A DNA stretch of 64,000 bases from Desulforamulus reducens MI-1. GTDB lineage: Bacteria > Bacillota > Desulfotomaculia > Desulfotomaculales > Desulfotomaculaceae. Below the pieces are notes generated by a model. It worked only from the letters and a program-made list of their open reading frames with translations, was not told the origin of the DNA and did not search any database. Where the stretch lies: contig NC_009253.1 of NCBI RefSeq assembly GCF_000016165.1, forward strand, positions 654,332-718,331, written 5' to 3'. The position numbers and the translations under genes were made by a program. This document shows positions 27,330-36,031 of the stretch, piece after piece. Each line of letters begins with the position of its first letter. The stretch's first letter is position 1.

Positions 27330-27745
27330 TACTGACTTGATTTCACTACTGGTTTTGTGGAATGTTAATAAAAAATTAAATATACCTAATATTACAGTTA
27401 CATTCTACAACTTTCGACATGATAATACAGTCGGCAGGACGACAGGATACATGACTTGATGAAGTTATAACGAAAATGTTGATATAGTGGCAGAACCTAT
27501 AAGGTCTACGCTATATCAACATACTAAACTCATAATTCTGTTAAATAACCAGATATGAGAACTCGTTAGTTTATCATTAAAGACATGAAGCTATAGTACG
27601 TTCGCCAATGAAAACCCATCGGAGTTATCCGAATATAACGAATCTGTCGCCGGTGGTGAGAAAACAAGTTATATTAGACATGATGTATTTATACTAGCAA
27701 TTAAAGACGTAAAGTCTTTAAATTTAGCAATAGGGAGGTAAAAAA
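27330..27745. other. sat-aprB spacer with an inverted repeat
   Basis: About 415 bases with no gene. A perfect 10-bp inverted repeat (GTTGATATAG at 27478-27487 and CTATATCAAC at 27511-27520) could be an operator or hairpin. The spacing suggests aprBA has its own promoter. The RBS GGGAGG precedes aprB. Confidence 0.45.
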
Positions 27746-28189
27746 ATGCCTAGCTTTGTAATTGCTGAAAAGTGCGATGGTTGCAAAGGTCAGGACAAAA
27801 CCGCTTGCATGTACATTTGCCCCAACGACCTAATGGTTCTGGACAAGGAAAAAATGAAAGCCTATAACCGGGATACTTCCCAGTGCTGGGAATGCTACTG
27901 CTGTGTAAAAATTTGCCCACAGCAAGCAATCGACGTTCGTGGCTATGCTGACTTCGTTCCTATGGGTGCCAGCTGTGTTCCTCTCAGAAGCTCCGACAGC
28001 ATTATGTGGACTGTTAAGTTCCGTAATGGTATGCTGAAGCGCTTTAAGTTCCCCATCCGTACCACTGATGAAGGAACTGCTGTTCCCGATGGCGGCTATA
28101 CTTTAGATCAAGAAGATCTGAACAGCCAATTGCTCTTCACAGAGCCCTATTCCACCGGTACTCCTGAACTTCCTGGCCTGAAGAAGTAA
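27746..28189 (+). CDS. aprB: adenylylsulfate reductase subunit beta
   Basis: Iron-sulfur subunit of APS reductase, 147 residues, which passes electrons to the FAD subunit AprA. Two [4Fe-4S] sites are visible: CDGCKGQDKTACMYICPNDL and CWECYCCVKICPQQAI. The insertion after the first cysteines is typical of AprB. Beyond about 75 residues lies the C-terminal tail that wraps AprA. aprA follows after 36 bases. Confidence 0.97.
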   Translation: MPSFVIAEKCDGCKGQDKTACMYICPNDLMVLDKEKMKAYNRDTSQCWECYCCVKICPQQAIDVRGYADFVPMGASCVPLRSSDSIMWTVKFRNGMLKRFKFPIRTTDEGTAVPDGGYTLDQEDLNSQLLFTEPYSTGTPELPGLKK

Positions 28190-28225
28190 ATTTAGATAAC
28201 CAACTATCGGAGGAGGTTAAATATA

Positions 28226-30100
28226 ATGCCGAACTTTGAAACTGTAGTAGTTAATACCGACATTCTGATTCTTGGTGGCGGTATGGCAGCTTGCGGCGCA
28301 GCCGTTGAAGCAGCTTACTGGGCTAAGAAACAAGGTTTAAAAATAACTCTGGTTGATAAAGCTGCTATGGACCGTTCTGGTGCAGTTGCAATGGGTCTGT
28401 CTGCTATTAACCAGTACCTCGGTATCGCTAAAGGCGAAAACACCGTAGAAGACTATGTTAAATACGTTAAAAATGACTTAATGGGCATCGCCCGTGATGA
28501 CCAAGTCGCTGACATCGCTCGTCACGTTGACTCTTCCGTTCATTTATTTGAAAAATGGGGTCTCCCCATCTGGACCAACGACGAAGGCAACTATGTACGC
28601 GGCGGTCGCTGGCAAATCATGCTGAACGGTGAATCTTACAAGATCATCGTTGCTGAAGCTGCTAAGAATGCTCTTGGCACTGATAACATTTACGAGCGTG
28701 TTTACATCTGTGAACCCATCATGGATGGTGACAGAATCGCTGGTGCCATCGGTTTCAGCACCCGTGAAGAAAAAGTATATGTATTCAAGGCTAAAGCTGT
28801 ATTGGCTTCCATGGGCGGCGCTGTAGGCGTATTCAAGCCTCGCTCCACTGGTGAAGGTCTTGGCCGTTCCTGGTATCCTCCTTTCAGCTCTGGTTCCTCT
28901 GCTTACTTTACAATGGTTGCCGGTGCTGAAATGACTTGCCAAGAAGTTCGTTTCATCCCCGTACGCTTTAAAGATGCTTACGGTCCTGTAGGCGCTTGGT
29001 TCCTGCTCTTCAAATCCCGTGCTGTTAACGGTTTTGGCGAAGAGTATATGGTTACCCGTCGTCCTGAATTAGATAATTGGGGTCCCTATGGTAAAGTTAA
29101 GCCTATCCCTGCTAACCTGCGTAACTACCTCGGTATGCTGGATGTAAGCGACGGCAAAGGCCCTCTGTTCATGGAGACCGACGAAGCTATTGCTAACTTA
29201 GCTAAGAAATACGAAGACGATCCCAAAGCCTTCAAGAAGAAAATGAAAGAACTGGAAAATGAAGCTTGGGAAGACTTCCTTGATATGACTGTTGCACAGG
29301 CTATCCTGTGGGCTGCTTCCAACATCGCTCCCGAAGAGAAACACTCCGAGATTGCTGCTGCTGAACCTTACTTTATCGGTTCTCACTCTGGTGCTTCCGG
29401 TGCTTGGGTTTCCGGTCCTGCTGACATTGCTCCTGCTGAATATCAGTGGGGTTATACCAACATGACCACTGTTAAAGGTCTGTTCGCCGCTGGCGATGCT
29501 TCTGGTGCTTCCAGTCACAAGTTCTCCTCCGGCTCCCACGCTGAAGGTCGTATTGCTGGTAAATCCATGGTTCGCTTTGTAGTAGAAAACAACCAAGAAC
29601 CCAACATTGACGATGCTAAGGTAGAAGAATTAAAAGCTAAGATTCTGAAGCCTCTGGCTGTTTGGGAAGAGTTCGCTGGTTTCACCACCGATCCCGAAAC
29701 CAACCCCAACTATATCTTACCCAAAATGTACATGTTCCGTCTGCAGAAGATGATGGACGAGTACGCTGGTGGTGTTGTTGCTAACTTTACCACATCCAAG
29801 ACTCTGCTGGAAGTTGGCCTTGAGCTTTTGACGATGCTGAAAGAAGACAGCCAGAAGCTAGCTGCACGTGACCTGCACGAATTAATGAGAGCATGGGAAA
29901 ACATCCATAGAACCCTGCAGGCAGAATCCCATATTCGTACTGTATTGTTCCGTGAAGAAACCCGTTTCCCTGGCTACTACTTCCGTGCTGACCTGCCCAA
30001 GATGGATCCAGATTGGGAAGTATTCTGTAACTGCAAGTACGATGCTGCTAATGGTGAATGGGAAATGATCAAACGCCCCATCATCCGTCTGGTTGACTAA
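28226..30100 (+). CDS. aprA: adenylylsulfate reductase subunit alpha
   Basis: FAD subunit that reduces APS to sulfite and AMP. The 624-residue protein starts with the FAD-binding stretch ILGGGMAACGAAVEAAYWAK. It has the RSGAVAMGLSAIN block, the catalytic-site region RPELDNWGPYG and the SSHKFSSGSHAEGR segment near the flavin. Length is close to that of known AprA. Codon use is strongly biased (GCT, CGT, GGT), as expected for an abundant enzyme. Two hairpins follow before qmoA. Confidence 0.97.
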   Translation: MPNFETVVVNTDILILGGGMAACGAAVEAAYWAKKQGLKITLVDKAAMDRSGAVAMGLSAINQYLGIAKGENTVEDYVKYVKNDLMGIARDDQVADIARHVDSSVHLFEKWGLPIWTNDEGNYVRGGRWQIMLNGESYKIIVAEAAKNALGTDNIYERVYICEPIMDGDRIAGAIGFSTREEKVYVFKAKAVLASMGGAVGVFKPRSTGEGLGRSWYPPFSSGSSAYFTMVAGAEMTCQEVRFIPVRFKDAYGPVGAWFLLFKSRAVNGFGEEYMVTRRPELDNWGPYGKVKPIPANLRNYLGMLDVSDGKGPLFMETDEAIANLAKKYEDDPKAFKKKMKELENEAWEDFLDMTVAQAILWAASNIAPEEKHSEIAAAEPYFIGSHSGASGAWVSGPADIAPAEYQWGYTNMTTVKGLFAAGDASGASSHKFSSGSHAEGRIAGKSMVRFVVENNQEPNIDDAKVEELKAKILKPLAVWEEFAGFTTDPETNPNYILPKMYMFRLQKMMDEYAGGVVANFTTSKTLLEVGLELLTMLKEDSQKLAARDLHELMRAWENIHRTLQAESHIRTVLFREETRFPGYYFRADLPKMDPDWEVFCNCKYDAANGEWEMIKRPIIRLVD

Positions 30101-30143
30101 TTAAGCACCTTCTGACAAATTATATTAGCGTAAATGCAAAAAG

Positions 30144-30175
30144 GCCCGTGGCCCTCTACGGCCACGGGCTCATTG
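30144..30175 (+). terminator. hairpin after aprA
   Basis: GCCCGTGGCC pairs perfectly with GGCCACGGGC around a six-base loop. Only a weak T-tail follows, so it may act as an mRNA-stabilising 3' end or a leaky terminator. Confidence 0.6.
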
Positions 30176-30221
30176 TTTAGAATTAAAGGCCTAGGTGCAA
30201 AGCGCTATTAGGGCCCATTAG

Positions 30222-30258
30222 TCCAGGTGGCCTGAAAGGTGCCTGGATTTTATTTTGT
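30222..30258 (+). terminator. second hairpin after aprA
   Basis: TCCAGG pairs with CCTGGA and is followed by TTTTATTTTG. Together with the preceding hairpin it likely ends most aprBA transcripts before qmoA. Confidence 0.6.
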
Positions 30259-30445
30259 TTGTTATATTTTGCATTGTAATTTAGGAAGATTGAGCTTTCA
30301 TCTCGCTAATATCAGGCAGGACCTAGTATTAGCAAGTTGGGAGCAAGCTTCCCAAAGAACCTGGCGGGTTAGATAATTTTTAAGTTTTTATTGATCACCT
30401 ATCCAATGGATTTTTTAACCCACAACTGGACTAGGGAGTGAGAAA
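30259..30445. other. promoter-like spacer before qmoA
   Basis: No gene is visible. The region ends with TAGGGAG eight bases before the qmoA ATG. A separate qmoAB promoter is likely because two hairpins separate it from aprA. Confidence 0.4.
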
Positions 30446-31690
30446 ATGGCAAATAAAAGCATATTAGTTGTTGGTGGCGGTATTAGTGGTATTACCGCTG
30501 CTGTGGAAGCCGCCGAAGTGGGTTATGAAGTGTTCTTAGTAGAAAGGAATGCTTACTTGGGCGGTAAAGTATCTCAGATTAACGAATATTTCCCTAAACT
30601 ATGCCCACCTAACTGTGGACTGGAAATTAACTTCCAAAGGATTAAAAAGAACCCCAAGATCCGGGTTATAACCATGGCGGAAGTTGAAAGTATCTCCGGT
30701 CAGGAGGGTAATTTTGATGTTACCGTCAAAATGAATCCTCGTTATGTAACTGACAACTGTACTGGCTGCGGCAAATGCAGTGAAGTATGTCCTGTTGAAC
30801 GGGCCAATGCCTTTAATTTAGGAATGGACAAGACAAAGGCAGTCTATTTACCACAACCCTTTGCTTATCCCATGAAGTATGTTATCGACAATACAGCCTG
30901 CACCGGTGCTTCTTGTGGCAAATGTGTTGAGGTATGTGATGTAAAAGCCATTGACTTGAACATGGGTGCCAAGACCATGAATCTTAATGTTGGTGCTGTT
31001 ATCTGGGCCACTGGTTGGAATTCCTATCCTGTGGAAAAACTAGCCAACTATGGAAGTGGTACTGTTACCAACGCCATCTCTAATATTATGATGGAAAGAT
31101 TAGCGGCCGTTACCGGACCGACCAATGGCAAGATTGTTCGTCCTTCCGATGGACAAGAACCCAAGAACATCGCCTTTGTACAGTGCGCTGGTTCCCGTGA
31201 TGAGAATCACCAGAAGGCTTGTTCCTCGGTTTGCTGCATGGCAACATTAAAACACATTGATTATGTGAAGAGACAATATCCCGATGCTAAGGTCACCATT
31301 TACTATATGGATATCCGGGCAATGGGCAAGCACGAAGATTTTTATAATAAGATTAAAGAATATGATATCAACATGATTAAAGGCAAGCCTTCGGAAATTT
31401 TGGAAGACGAAACAAAGGATGTTATCGTCATAGCTGAAAACCAAAATACCCAGGAAATTACCCAATTGAAGTATGACATGGTGGTTCTGGCAACTGGTAT
31501 GGCACCTGCCACCGCAGTTTCTCAAGTACCTGCCGCAGTGGCTTACGATGTAGACGGCTTTGTTCAAAGTGGCTCTGTACCGGGTGTTTATGCTGCAGGC
31601 TGTGTGGCAAAACCCGGAGATGTAGCCTCTTCCGTGCAAAGTGCAACCGCTGCTGTTCTTAAAGCCATCCAATCTACGGTGAGGGGGTAA
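30446..31690 (+). CDS. qmoA: quinone-interacting oxidoreductase subunit QmoA
   Basis: HdrA-like flavoprotein of 414 residues. The N-terminus binds FAD (VVGGGISGITAAVEAAE), followed by the CPPNCGLEINF motif. Two ferredoxin-like sites follow, CTGCGKCSEVCPVE and CTGASCGKCVEVCDVK. QmoA works with QmoB as the soluble part of the complex that feeds electrons to AprBA. The pair here is followed by no qmoC. The RBS AGGGAG precedes the ATG. Confidence 0.95.
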   Translation: MANKSILVVGGGISGITAAVEAAEVGYEVFLVERNAYLGGKVSQINEYFPKLCPPNCGLEINFQRIKKNPKIRVITMAEVESISGQEGNFDVTVKMNPRYVTDNCTGCGKCSEVCPVERANAFNLGMDKTKAVYLPQPFAYPMKYVIDNTACTGASCGKCVEVCDVKAIDLNMGAKTMNLNVGAVIWATGWNSYPVEKLANYGSGTVTNAISNIMMERLAAVTGPTNGKIVRPSDGQEPKNIAFVQCAGSRDENHQKACSSVCCMATLKHIDYVKRQYPDAKVTIYYMDIRAMGKHEDFYNKIKEYDINMIKGKPSEILEDETKDVIVIAENQNTQEITQLKYDMVVLATGMAPATAVSQVPAAVAYDVDGFVQSGSVPGVYAAGCVAKPGDVASSVQSATAAVLKAIQSTVRG

Positions 31691-31694
31691 GACA

Positions 31695-33851
31695 ATGGCT
31701 AAAAAACTAGGATTTTTCATGTGTACTGGTTGTGGCATTGGCGAAGCCCTCGATGCAGCGGCTTTAACCAAAGTAGCAGCTAAAGAATATAAAGTTCCTG
31801 TCTGCAAAGAGCATGGATACCTTTGCTCTGCAGAAGGTGTCGACTTAATTAAGGGAGAAATTGAAGCCCAGGGGTTGGACGGCGTTATTGTAGCTGCCTG
31901 TTCCAACCGTGTTAATGCGGATGCCTTTAATTTCCCAGGTGTATTCCTGGAGCGTGTAAATTTACGTGAACAAGTTATCTGGAGCCACGAAGCCAACGAC
32001 GAAGATACTCAAATGCTGGCAGAAGATCAGATTCGCATGGGCTGTGAAAAGGGCAAAGTAGCACAAGTTCCCGAGCCCTTTATTGGCGAAAATCTTTCCA
32101 AAACCGTATTGGTTGTTGGTGGTGGCTTGGCCGGTATGACAGCAGCACTGGAAGCCGGGAAAGCTGGTTATCCCGTGGTGTTGGTAGAGAAGGAAGCCAC
32201 TCTGGGCGGTTGGTTAAACAAGGTTTACAAGACTACACCGATGGCTGCTCCCTTTACGTCGCCTGAAGATCCCAATGTTGCGGCTCGTATTGCTGAAATA
32301 GAAGCAATTCCTAATATTAAGGTTTATACCGGAGCTACGATTGAAAAAATCGCTGGCGGACCTGGAATGTTTGATGCAGAAATTAACCAGGGTGGAACCA
32401 TTGCTGCTGAAAGAGTGGGGGCAATTGTACTAGCCACTGGTGCAAAACCCAATGTCGATAAACTTGATTACCTGGGCTATGGTAAGTATCCTAATGTAAT
32501 CACCCAGATTGACTTTGAAGAAATGGCTAAATCCGGTAAGATCGATGCAGAAAAGGTGGTTTTTGTTCAGTGTGCAGGTTCCAGAGATGCTGAGCGTCTA
32601 CCCTATTGCTCTGCCGCTTGCTGTGTAGAAACCCTCAAGCAAACCATGGTTTTAAAGGAATTAGCTCCAGAAGCAATGGCCTATGTGATCTATAAGGATG
32701 TTCGTAGTTCTGGACAATATGAACATTTCTATAAAGCAGCCCAGGAAACCGGTGCTGTCTTTATTAAAGGTGAAATCCAAAACATTACCGAAGATGGCGG
32801 TAAACTTACCGTTGAATGCGAAGACATCTTGCTAGGTGGCAACGGTATGGTTGATGAAGTGGATTTAGTGGTACTAGCCAACGGTATGATTCCCACCACC
32901 AAGGCTACTGAAGCTGTGGGTGAAGGAGAAGCAGCTGTGGAAGCGGCTGAAAAGATCTTGAATCTGGAATACAGACAAGGTCCTGAACTGCCCAATCTAA
33001 AATATGGTTTCCCAGACTCCCACTTTATTTGCTTCCCCTATGAAACACGTCGTACCGGGATTTACGCCTGCGGTAGTGTTAGAGCACCTATGGATATGGC
33101 GAAGGCCGTTGGCGATGCCGCTGGTGCTGCCCTGAAGGCTATCCAGTGTGTTGAGGTCACCGCTGGCGGCGCTGCTGTTCACCCCAGAAGCGGCGACCTT
33201 TCCTATCCTGAATTTGCTTTACAACGTTGCACCCAGTGCAAGAGATGTACAGAAGAGTGTCCCTTCGGTGCCATTAACGAAGATGCCAAGGGTAACCCAC
33301 TACCGAACCCCACCCGTTGCAGAAGATGTGGTACCTGTATGGGTGCTTGCCCAGAGCGTATTATCTCCTTCAAGAACTATTCTGTGGGTATGATCGGTAA
33401 CATGGTGAAGGCCGTAGAAGTTCCAGAAGAGGACGAAGAAAAACCAAGAATTCTTATCCTGGCCTGTGAGAACGATGCAATGCCTGCCCTAGATATGGCT
33501 GGTATCAACCGCCTGAAGTATAATTCCTGGGTGCGGATTATTCCTGTAAGATGCCTTGGTTCCTTGAACCTAGTATGGATTGCTGACTCTATGTCCAAGG
33601 GCTTTGACGGCGTACTTCTGTTAGGCTGTAAACATGGCGATGACTATCAGTGCCACTTTATGAAAGGTTCTGAGCTGGCTGAGATTCGTCTCTCCAAGGT
33701 TTCAGAAACTCTGGACCGCCTTGGTTTAGAGTCTGAGCGTGTACGCATGATTCAGATCAATATCATGGATTATGCTGAATTACCGAAGATGATTGATAAA
33801 TTTGCTGAGGATTTAGAAGAATTTGGTCCTAACCCGATGAAAGGCTTCTAA
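31695..33851 (+). CDS. qmoB: quinone-interacting oxidoreductase subunit QmoB
   Basis: 718-residue protein joining an HdrA-like core to a C-terminal MvhD/FlpD-like domain. In order: an N-terminal segment with CTGCGIGEALD, FAD binding (VVGGGLAGMTAALEAG), two [4Fe-4S] motifs (CTQCKRCTEECPFGAI, CRRCGTCMGACPERII), then the MvhD part with PVRCLGSLN and LGCKHGDDYQC, a likely [2Fe-2S] site. It starts four bases after the qmoA stop. The MvhD domain is usually where electrons enter from other partners, which fits a soluble HdrBC link. Confidence 0.95.
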   Translation: MAKKLGFFMCTGCGIGEALDAAALTKVAAKEYKVPVCKEHGYLCSAEGVDLIKGEIEAQGLDGVIVAACSNRVNADAFNFPGVFLERVNLREQVIWSHEANDEDTQMLAEDQIRMGCEKGKVAQVPEPFIGENLSKTVLVVGGGLAGMTAALEAGKAGYPVVLVEKEATLGGWLNKVYKTTPMAAPFTSPEDPNVAARIAEIEAIPNIKVYTGATIEKIAGGPGMFDAEINQGGTIAAERVGAIVLATGAKPNVDKLDYLGYGKYPNVITQIDFEEMAKSGKIDAEKVVFVQCAGSRDAERLPYCSAACCVETLKQTMVLKELAPEAMAYVIYKDVRSSGQYEHFYKAAQETGAVFIKGEIQNITEDGGKLTVECEDILLGGNGMVDEVDLVVLANGMIPTTKATEAVGEGEAAVEAAEKILNLEYRQGPELPNLKYGFPDSHFICFPYETRRTGIYACGSVRAPMDMAKAVGDAAGAALKAIQCVEVTAGGAAVHPRSGDLSYPEFALQRCTQCKRCTEECPFGAINEDAKGNPLPNPTRCRRCGTCMGACPERIISFKNYSVGMIGNMVKAVEVPEEDEEKPRILILACENDAMPALDMAGINRLKYNSWVRIIPVRCLGSLNLVWIADSMSKGFDGVLLLGCKHGDDYQCHFMKGSELAEIRLSKVSETLDRLGLESERVRMIQINIMDYAELPKMIDKFAEDLEEFGPNPMKGF

Positions 33852-33857
33852 TCATAA

Positions 33858-33886
33858 TAAAAAACCCCGCATTTGCGGGGTTTTTT
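33858..33886 (+). terminator. terminator after qmoB
   Basis: AAACCCCGC pairs perfectly with GCGGGGTTT around ATTT, followed by T6. Confidence 0.9.
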
Positions 33887-33901
33887 ATTAGCAAACCAAA
33901 A

Positions 33902-34004
33902 AGTATAAAACTTTCCGACTTGCATAAGGGCAACTAAGGCTTACGCCATCGCCTAAAGGCTCTCGTGCCCTATAGGGTATGGCGTAAGCCAAGTTTTCTT
34001 TACT
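33902..34004. repeat. intergenic hairpin repeat, copy B
   Basis: Best-preserved copy. GCATAAGGGCAACTAA leads into a perfect 12-bp stem (GGCTTACGCCAT at 33938-33949, ATGGCGTAAGCC at 33979-33990), then AAGTTTTCTTTA. It sits just after the qmoB terminator. Confidence 0.75.
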
Positions 34005-34084
34005 AGAATTATGAGAATACATTCACATATAGAGGCATATAAAACAATTTATTAAAAGTATGTTTTAAAAAATACTAGGAACTA

Positions 34085-34237
34085 CTAATTCGTTTCGGTA
34101 TTTTCAGATTCTTCTTGGCCAATGGAAAAGAATTTTTTCATAATTTCTACCATCATTTTACTGGTTTCAATTTCATCATGTACGTTACAGCTATCCATTC
34201 TATCTTGTACCCAATCGGTAAAATCGTTCATTGTCAT
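34085..34237 (-). CDS. small acidic protein of unknown function, 50 residues
   Basis: Short frame starting MTMNDFTDWVQDRMD and ending in a TAG. GGGGGG lies seven bases before the ATG; a second ATG two codons in is also possible. It is acidic and probably helical, with no membrane segment and one cysteine. I do not recognise a family. Size, strong ribosome site and charge pattern support a real gene. Confidence 0.55.
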   Translation of the reverse strand: MTMNDFTDWVQDRMDSCNVHDEIETSKMMVEIMKKFFSIGQEESENTETN

Positions 34238-34415
34238 TAGATATCCCCCCACGGTTATTATATTTTTAATTAACTAGATTCGGGACGCATTAAAACAACT
34301 TCAATATTACAGGGTACCCTTGGGGATTAATACTTAGGATCAAAATATGACAAAAATTCTAAACGGGATAAAGAGCAACACCTCCTAAAAAGTTTTTTAA
34401 AATTCCGTTTGCCTA

Positions 34416-34444
34416 TTGCCAATGCGCCCTATAAGTGCTACAAT
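34416..34444 (+). promoter_or_regulatory. sigma-A-like promoter of a candidate small RNA
   Basis: TTGCCA at 34416-34421, a 17-base spacer, then TACAAT at 34439-34444. No protein-coding gene begins after it on the plus strand before a terminator at 34606. Confidence 0.5.
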
Positions 34445-34449
34445 AACCG

Positions 34450-34641
34450 TGAAGGTAGTGACAACAATATAGTTGTCGTAGTGATTATTATAGTAGATGA
34501 AATAATCATCTATACCAGGGCGATTAGCCTTGGCTATTTCTGTTTATCTGGAATTTTCCTAGATACTAGCATAAAACAATAATCAATACAAGACTGCATG
34601 ATAAAAACTCCCCTTACAAAATAAGTATTGGGGAGTTTTTT
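34450..34641 (+). ncRNA. candidate structured small RNA, about 190 nt
   Basis: Between a good promoter match and a strong terminator lie three consecutive hairpins. They are GACAAC/GTTGTC (near 34459-34476), TATAG..GATGA/TCATCTATA (near 34491-34518) and CCAGGGC/GCCTTGG (near 34520-34539). No plus-strand open frame with a ribosome site is present. I do not recognise an Rfam family. Length is close to that of 6S RNA, but the two ends do not pair convincingly. Confidence 0.4.
34606..34641 (+). terminator. orphan terminator
   Basis: AACTCCCC pairs with GGGGAGTT, followed by T6. No protein gene precedes it on this strand since qmoB, which has its own terminator. Confidence 0.8.
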
Positions 34642-34822
34642 ATGTTTTTAGCTGATAAAATGACAACTACCTATCCTTTACCCACTCATATTATCCAATT
34701 TTAACTGCCCACAATATTTTCTAATAAAGAATCTTTAGGAGACTAAAAAAAGTAAGTTTTTCCAGAGGAATTTTATGTTAAAGGTAGAATATTTTACACA
34801 GTATTTTGCATGGAGGTACATT

Positions 34823-35932
34823 ATGCGGCGGGTATCAATAGATGTGGTAAAACCTGGTATGAAAGTCGGTAGAGCCATCCGAAACAGTAATGGCCAAGTG
34901 CTTCTAAATGCCGGCATTGTACTGAATGAAAAGTATGTTGCGCGCCTCAAATCATTGGGTGTTCTGTCGTTATACATAGATGACGGGCTTTTACCAGATA
35001 TTCAGGTAGATGATGTAATACCTGAAATTACGAGAGTAAAGGCTGTTCAACAGGTAAAGGATATGCTACAGGCCCATTCACGATCAATGGGGGGCAGTGT
35101 CTCCGGAGCCGATAAAATATATGGTACCATTAATGAGATTATTGACCAGTTGTTAAATAACGCCAAGTTAATGGTAGAACTGGTTGATATAAGAACAATG
35201 GACGATTATGTCTTTGCCCATTCAGTAAATGTGTGTGTGTTGGCACTAATGACGGGTATTACACTGGGGTATGAAAGGCCCAAATTATTTCATCTGGGTA
35301 TGGGTGCCCTGTTACATGATATAGGAAAAATGCATGTGCCGAAAGAGATATTAGACAAGCCAGGTGCCTTAACCGATGAAGAATATGCAGAAGTAAAAAA
35401 ACACCCGGAATATGGGCTGAATATTCTCAGAGATAATCCCCATGTCAGCAGTTTATCGCGTTTGGTTGTGTACCAACACCATGAAAGATATAACGGTGAT
35501 GGTTACCCCAAGAGATTAAAGGACTCGGAGATTCATAAATTTGCTCAAATCACGGGCATGGTGGATATGTACGATGCCTTAACAGCAGACCGAGTTTACC
35601 GTAGGGCCTTCCCCCCCCATGAAGCCTATGAGATGATTTTAGGCTCTGGTAATTACTTATTTGACTATCAGATTATTGAACCTTTTTTATCCAACATAGC
35701 GGCCTATCCAGCAGGAACCATTGTTGAATTGAGTACAGGTGAAATAGCCGTGGTTATAAGGACCCAAAAGGGCCTTTCACAATATCCTAAAGTAAGAATA
35801 CTGTATGATAAGGAGAAGAACACTCTGAGAGAAACTGTTGAAATTGATCTATTTGATTGTAGAAACATCGTTATCAATCGAGTGGTAGATGAACCTGAGT
35901 CTTTTATAGAAGGGAATAACCAGGTAAAATAA
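34823..35932 (+). CDS. HD-GYP domain phosphodiesterase
   Basis: 369-residue protein with a small N-terminal domain (about 1-110) and a C-terminal HD-GYP domain. The metal-site motifs HDIGKMHVPKEIL and HHERYNGDGYP are complete, and DMYDALTADRVYR follows. HD-GYP enzymes break down c-di-GMP. The ATG at 34823 has TGGAGG upstream; an in-frame ATG at 34775 does not. The PilZ protein at 20.6 kb and the GGDEF protein at 47.2 kb could act in the same signalling network. Confidence 0.92.
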   Translation: MRRVSIDVVKPGMKVGRAIRNSNGQVLLNAGIVLNEKYVARLKSLGVLSLYIDDGLLPDIQVDDVIPEITRVKAVQQVKDMLQAHSRSMGGSVSGADKIYGTINEIIDQLLNNAKLMVELVDIRTMDDYVFAHSVNVCVLALMTGITLGYERPKLFHLGMGALLHDIGKMHVPKEILDKPGALTDEEYAEVKKHPEYGLNILRDNPHVSSLSRLVVYQHHERYNGDGYPKRLKDSEIHKFAQITGMVDMYDALTADRVYRRAFPPHEAYEMILGSGNYLFDYQIIEPFLSNIAAYPAGTIVELSTGEIAVVIRTQKGLSQYPKVRILYDKEKNTLRETVEIDLFDCRNIVINRVVDEPESFIEGNNQVK

Positions 35933-35947
35933 AACCAAGAAATTATA

Positions 35948-35974
35948 AATCCTGGCTAAGCTGGGATTTTTGGT
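35948..35974 (+). terminator. terminator after the HD-GYP gene
   Basis: AAATCCTGGC pairs imperfectly with GCTGGGATTT and is followed by T5. Confidence 0.6.
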
Positions 35975-36031
35975 TTATTAAGCAAATAATTGCCCAGACC
36001 AGACAATACTATAGAAAGGGAGGTCGGTTGA

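Noticed and set aside
27478-27520. Inverted repeat in the sat-aprB spacer as a Rex or CooA-type operator
   Set aside because: The arms do not match those consensus sequences; kept only as an unassigned repeat.
28544-29904. Several minus-strand frames inside aprA
   Set aside because: Same reason: antisense shadows of a codon-biased, strongly conserved gene.
34397-34543. Minus-strand frame with a hydrophobic end across the candidate small RNA
   Set aside because: Protein-like in appearance but no start codon in frame; the plus-strand promoter, hairpins and terminator explain the region better.
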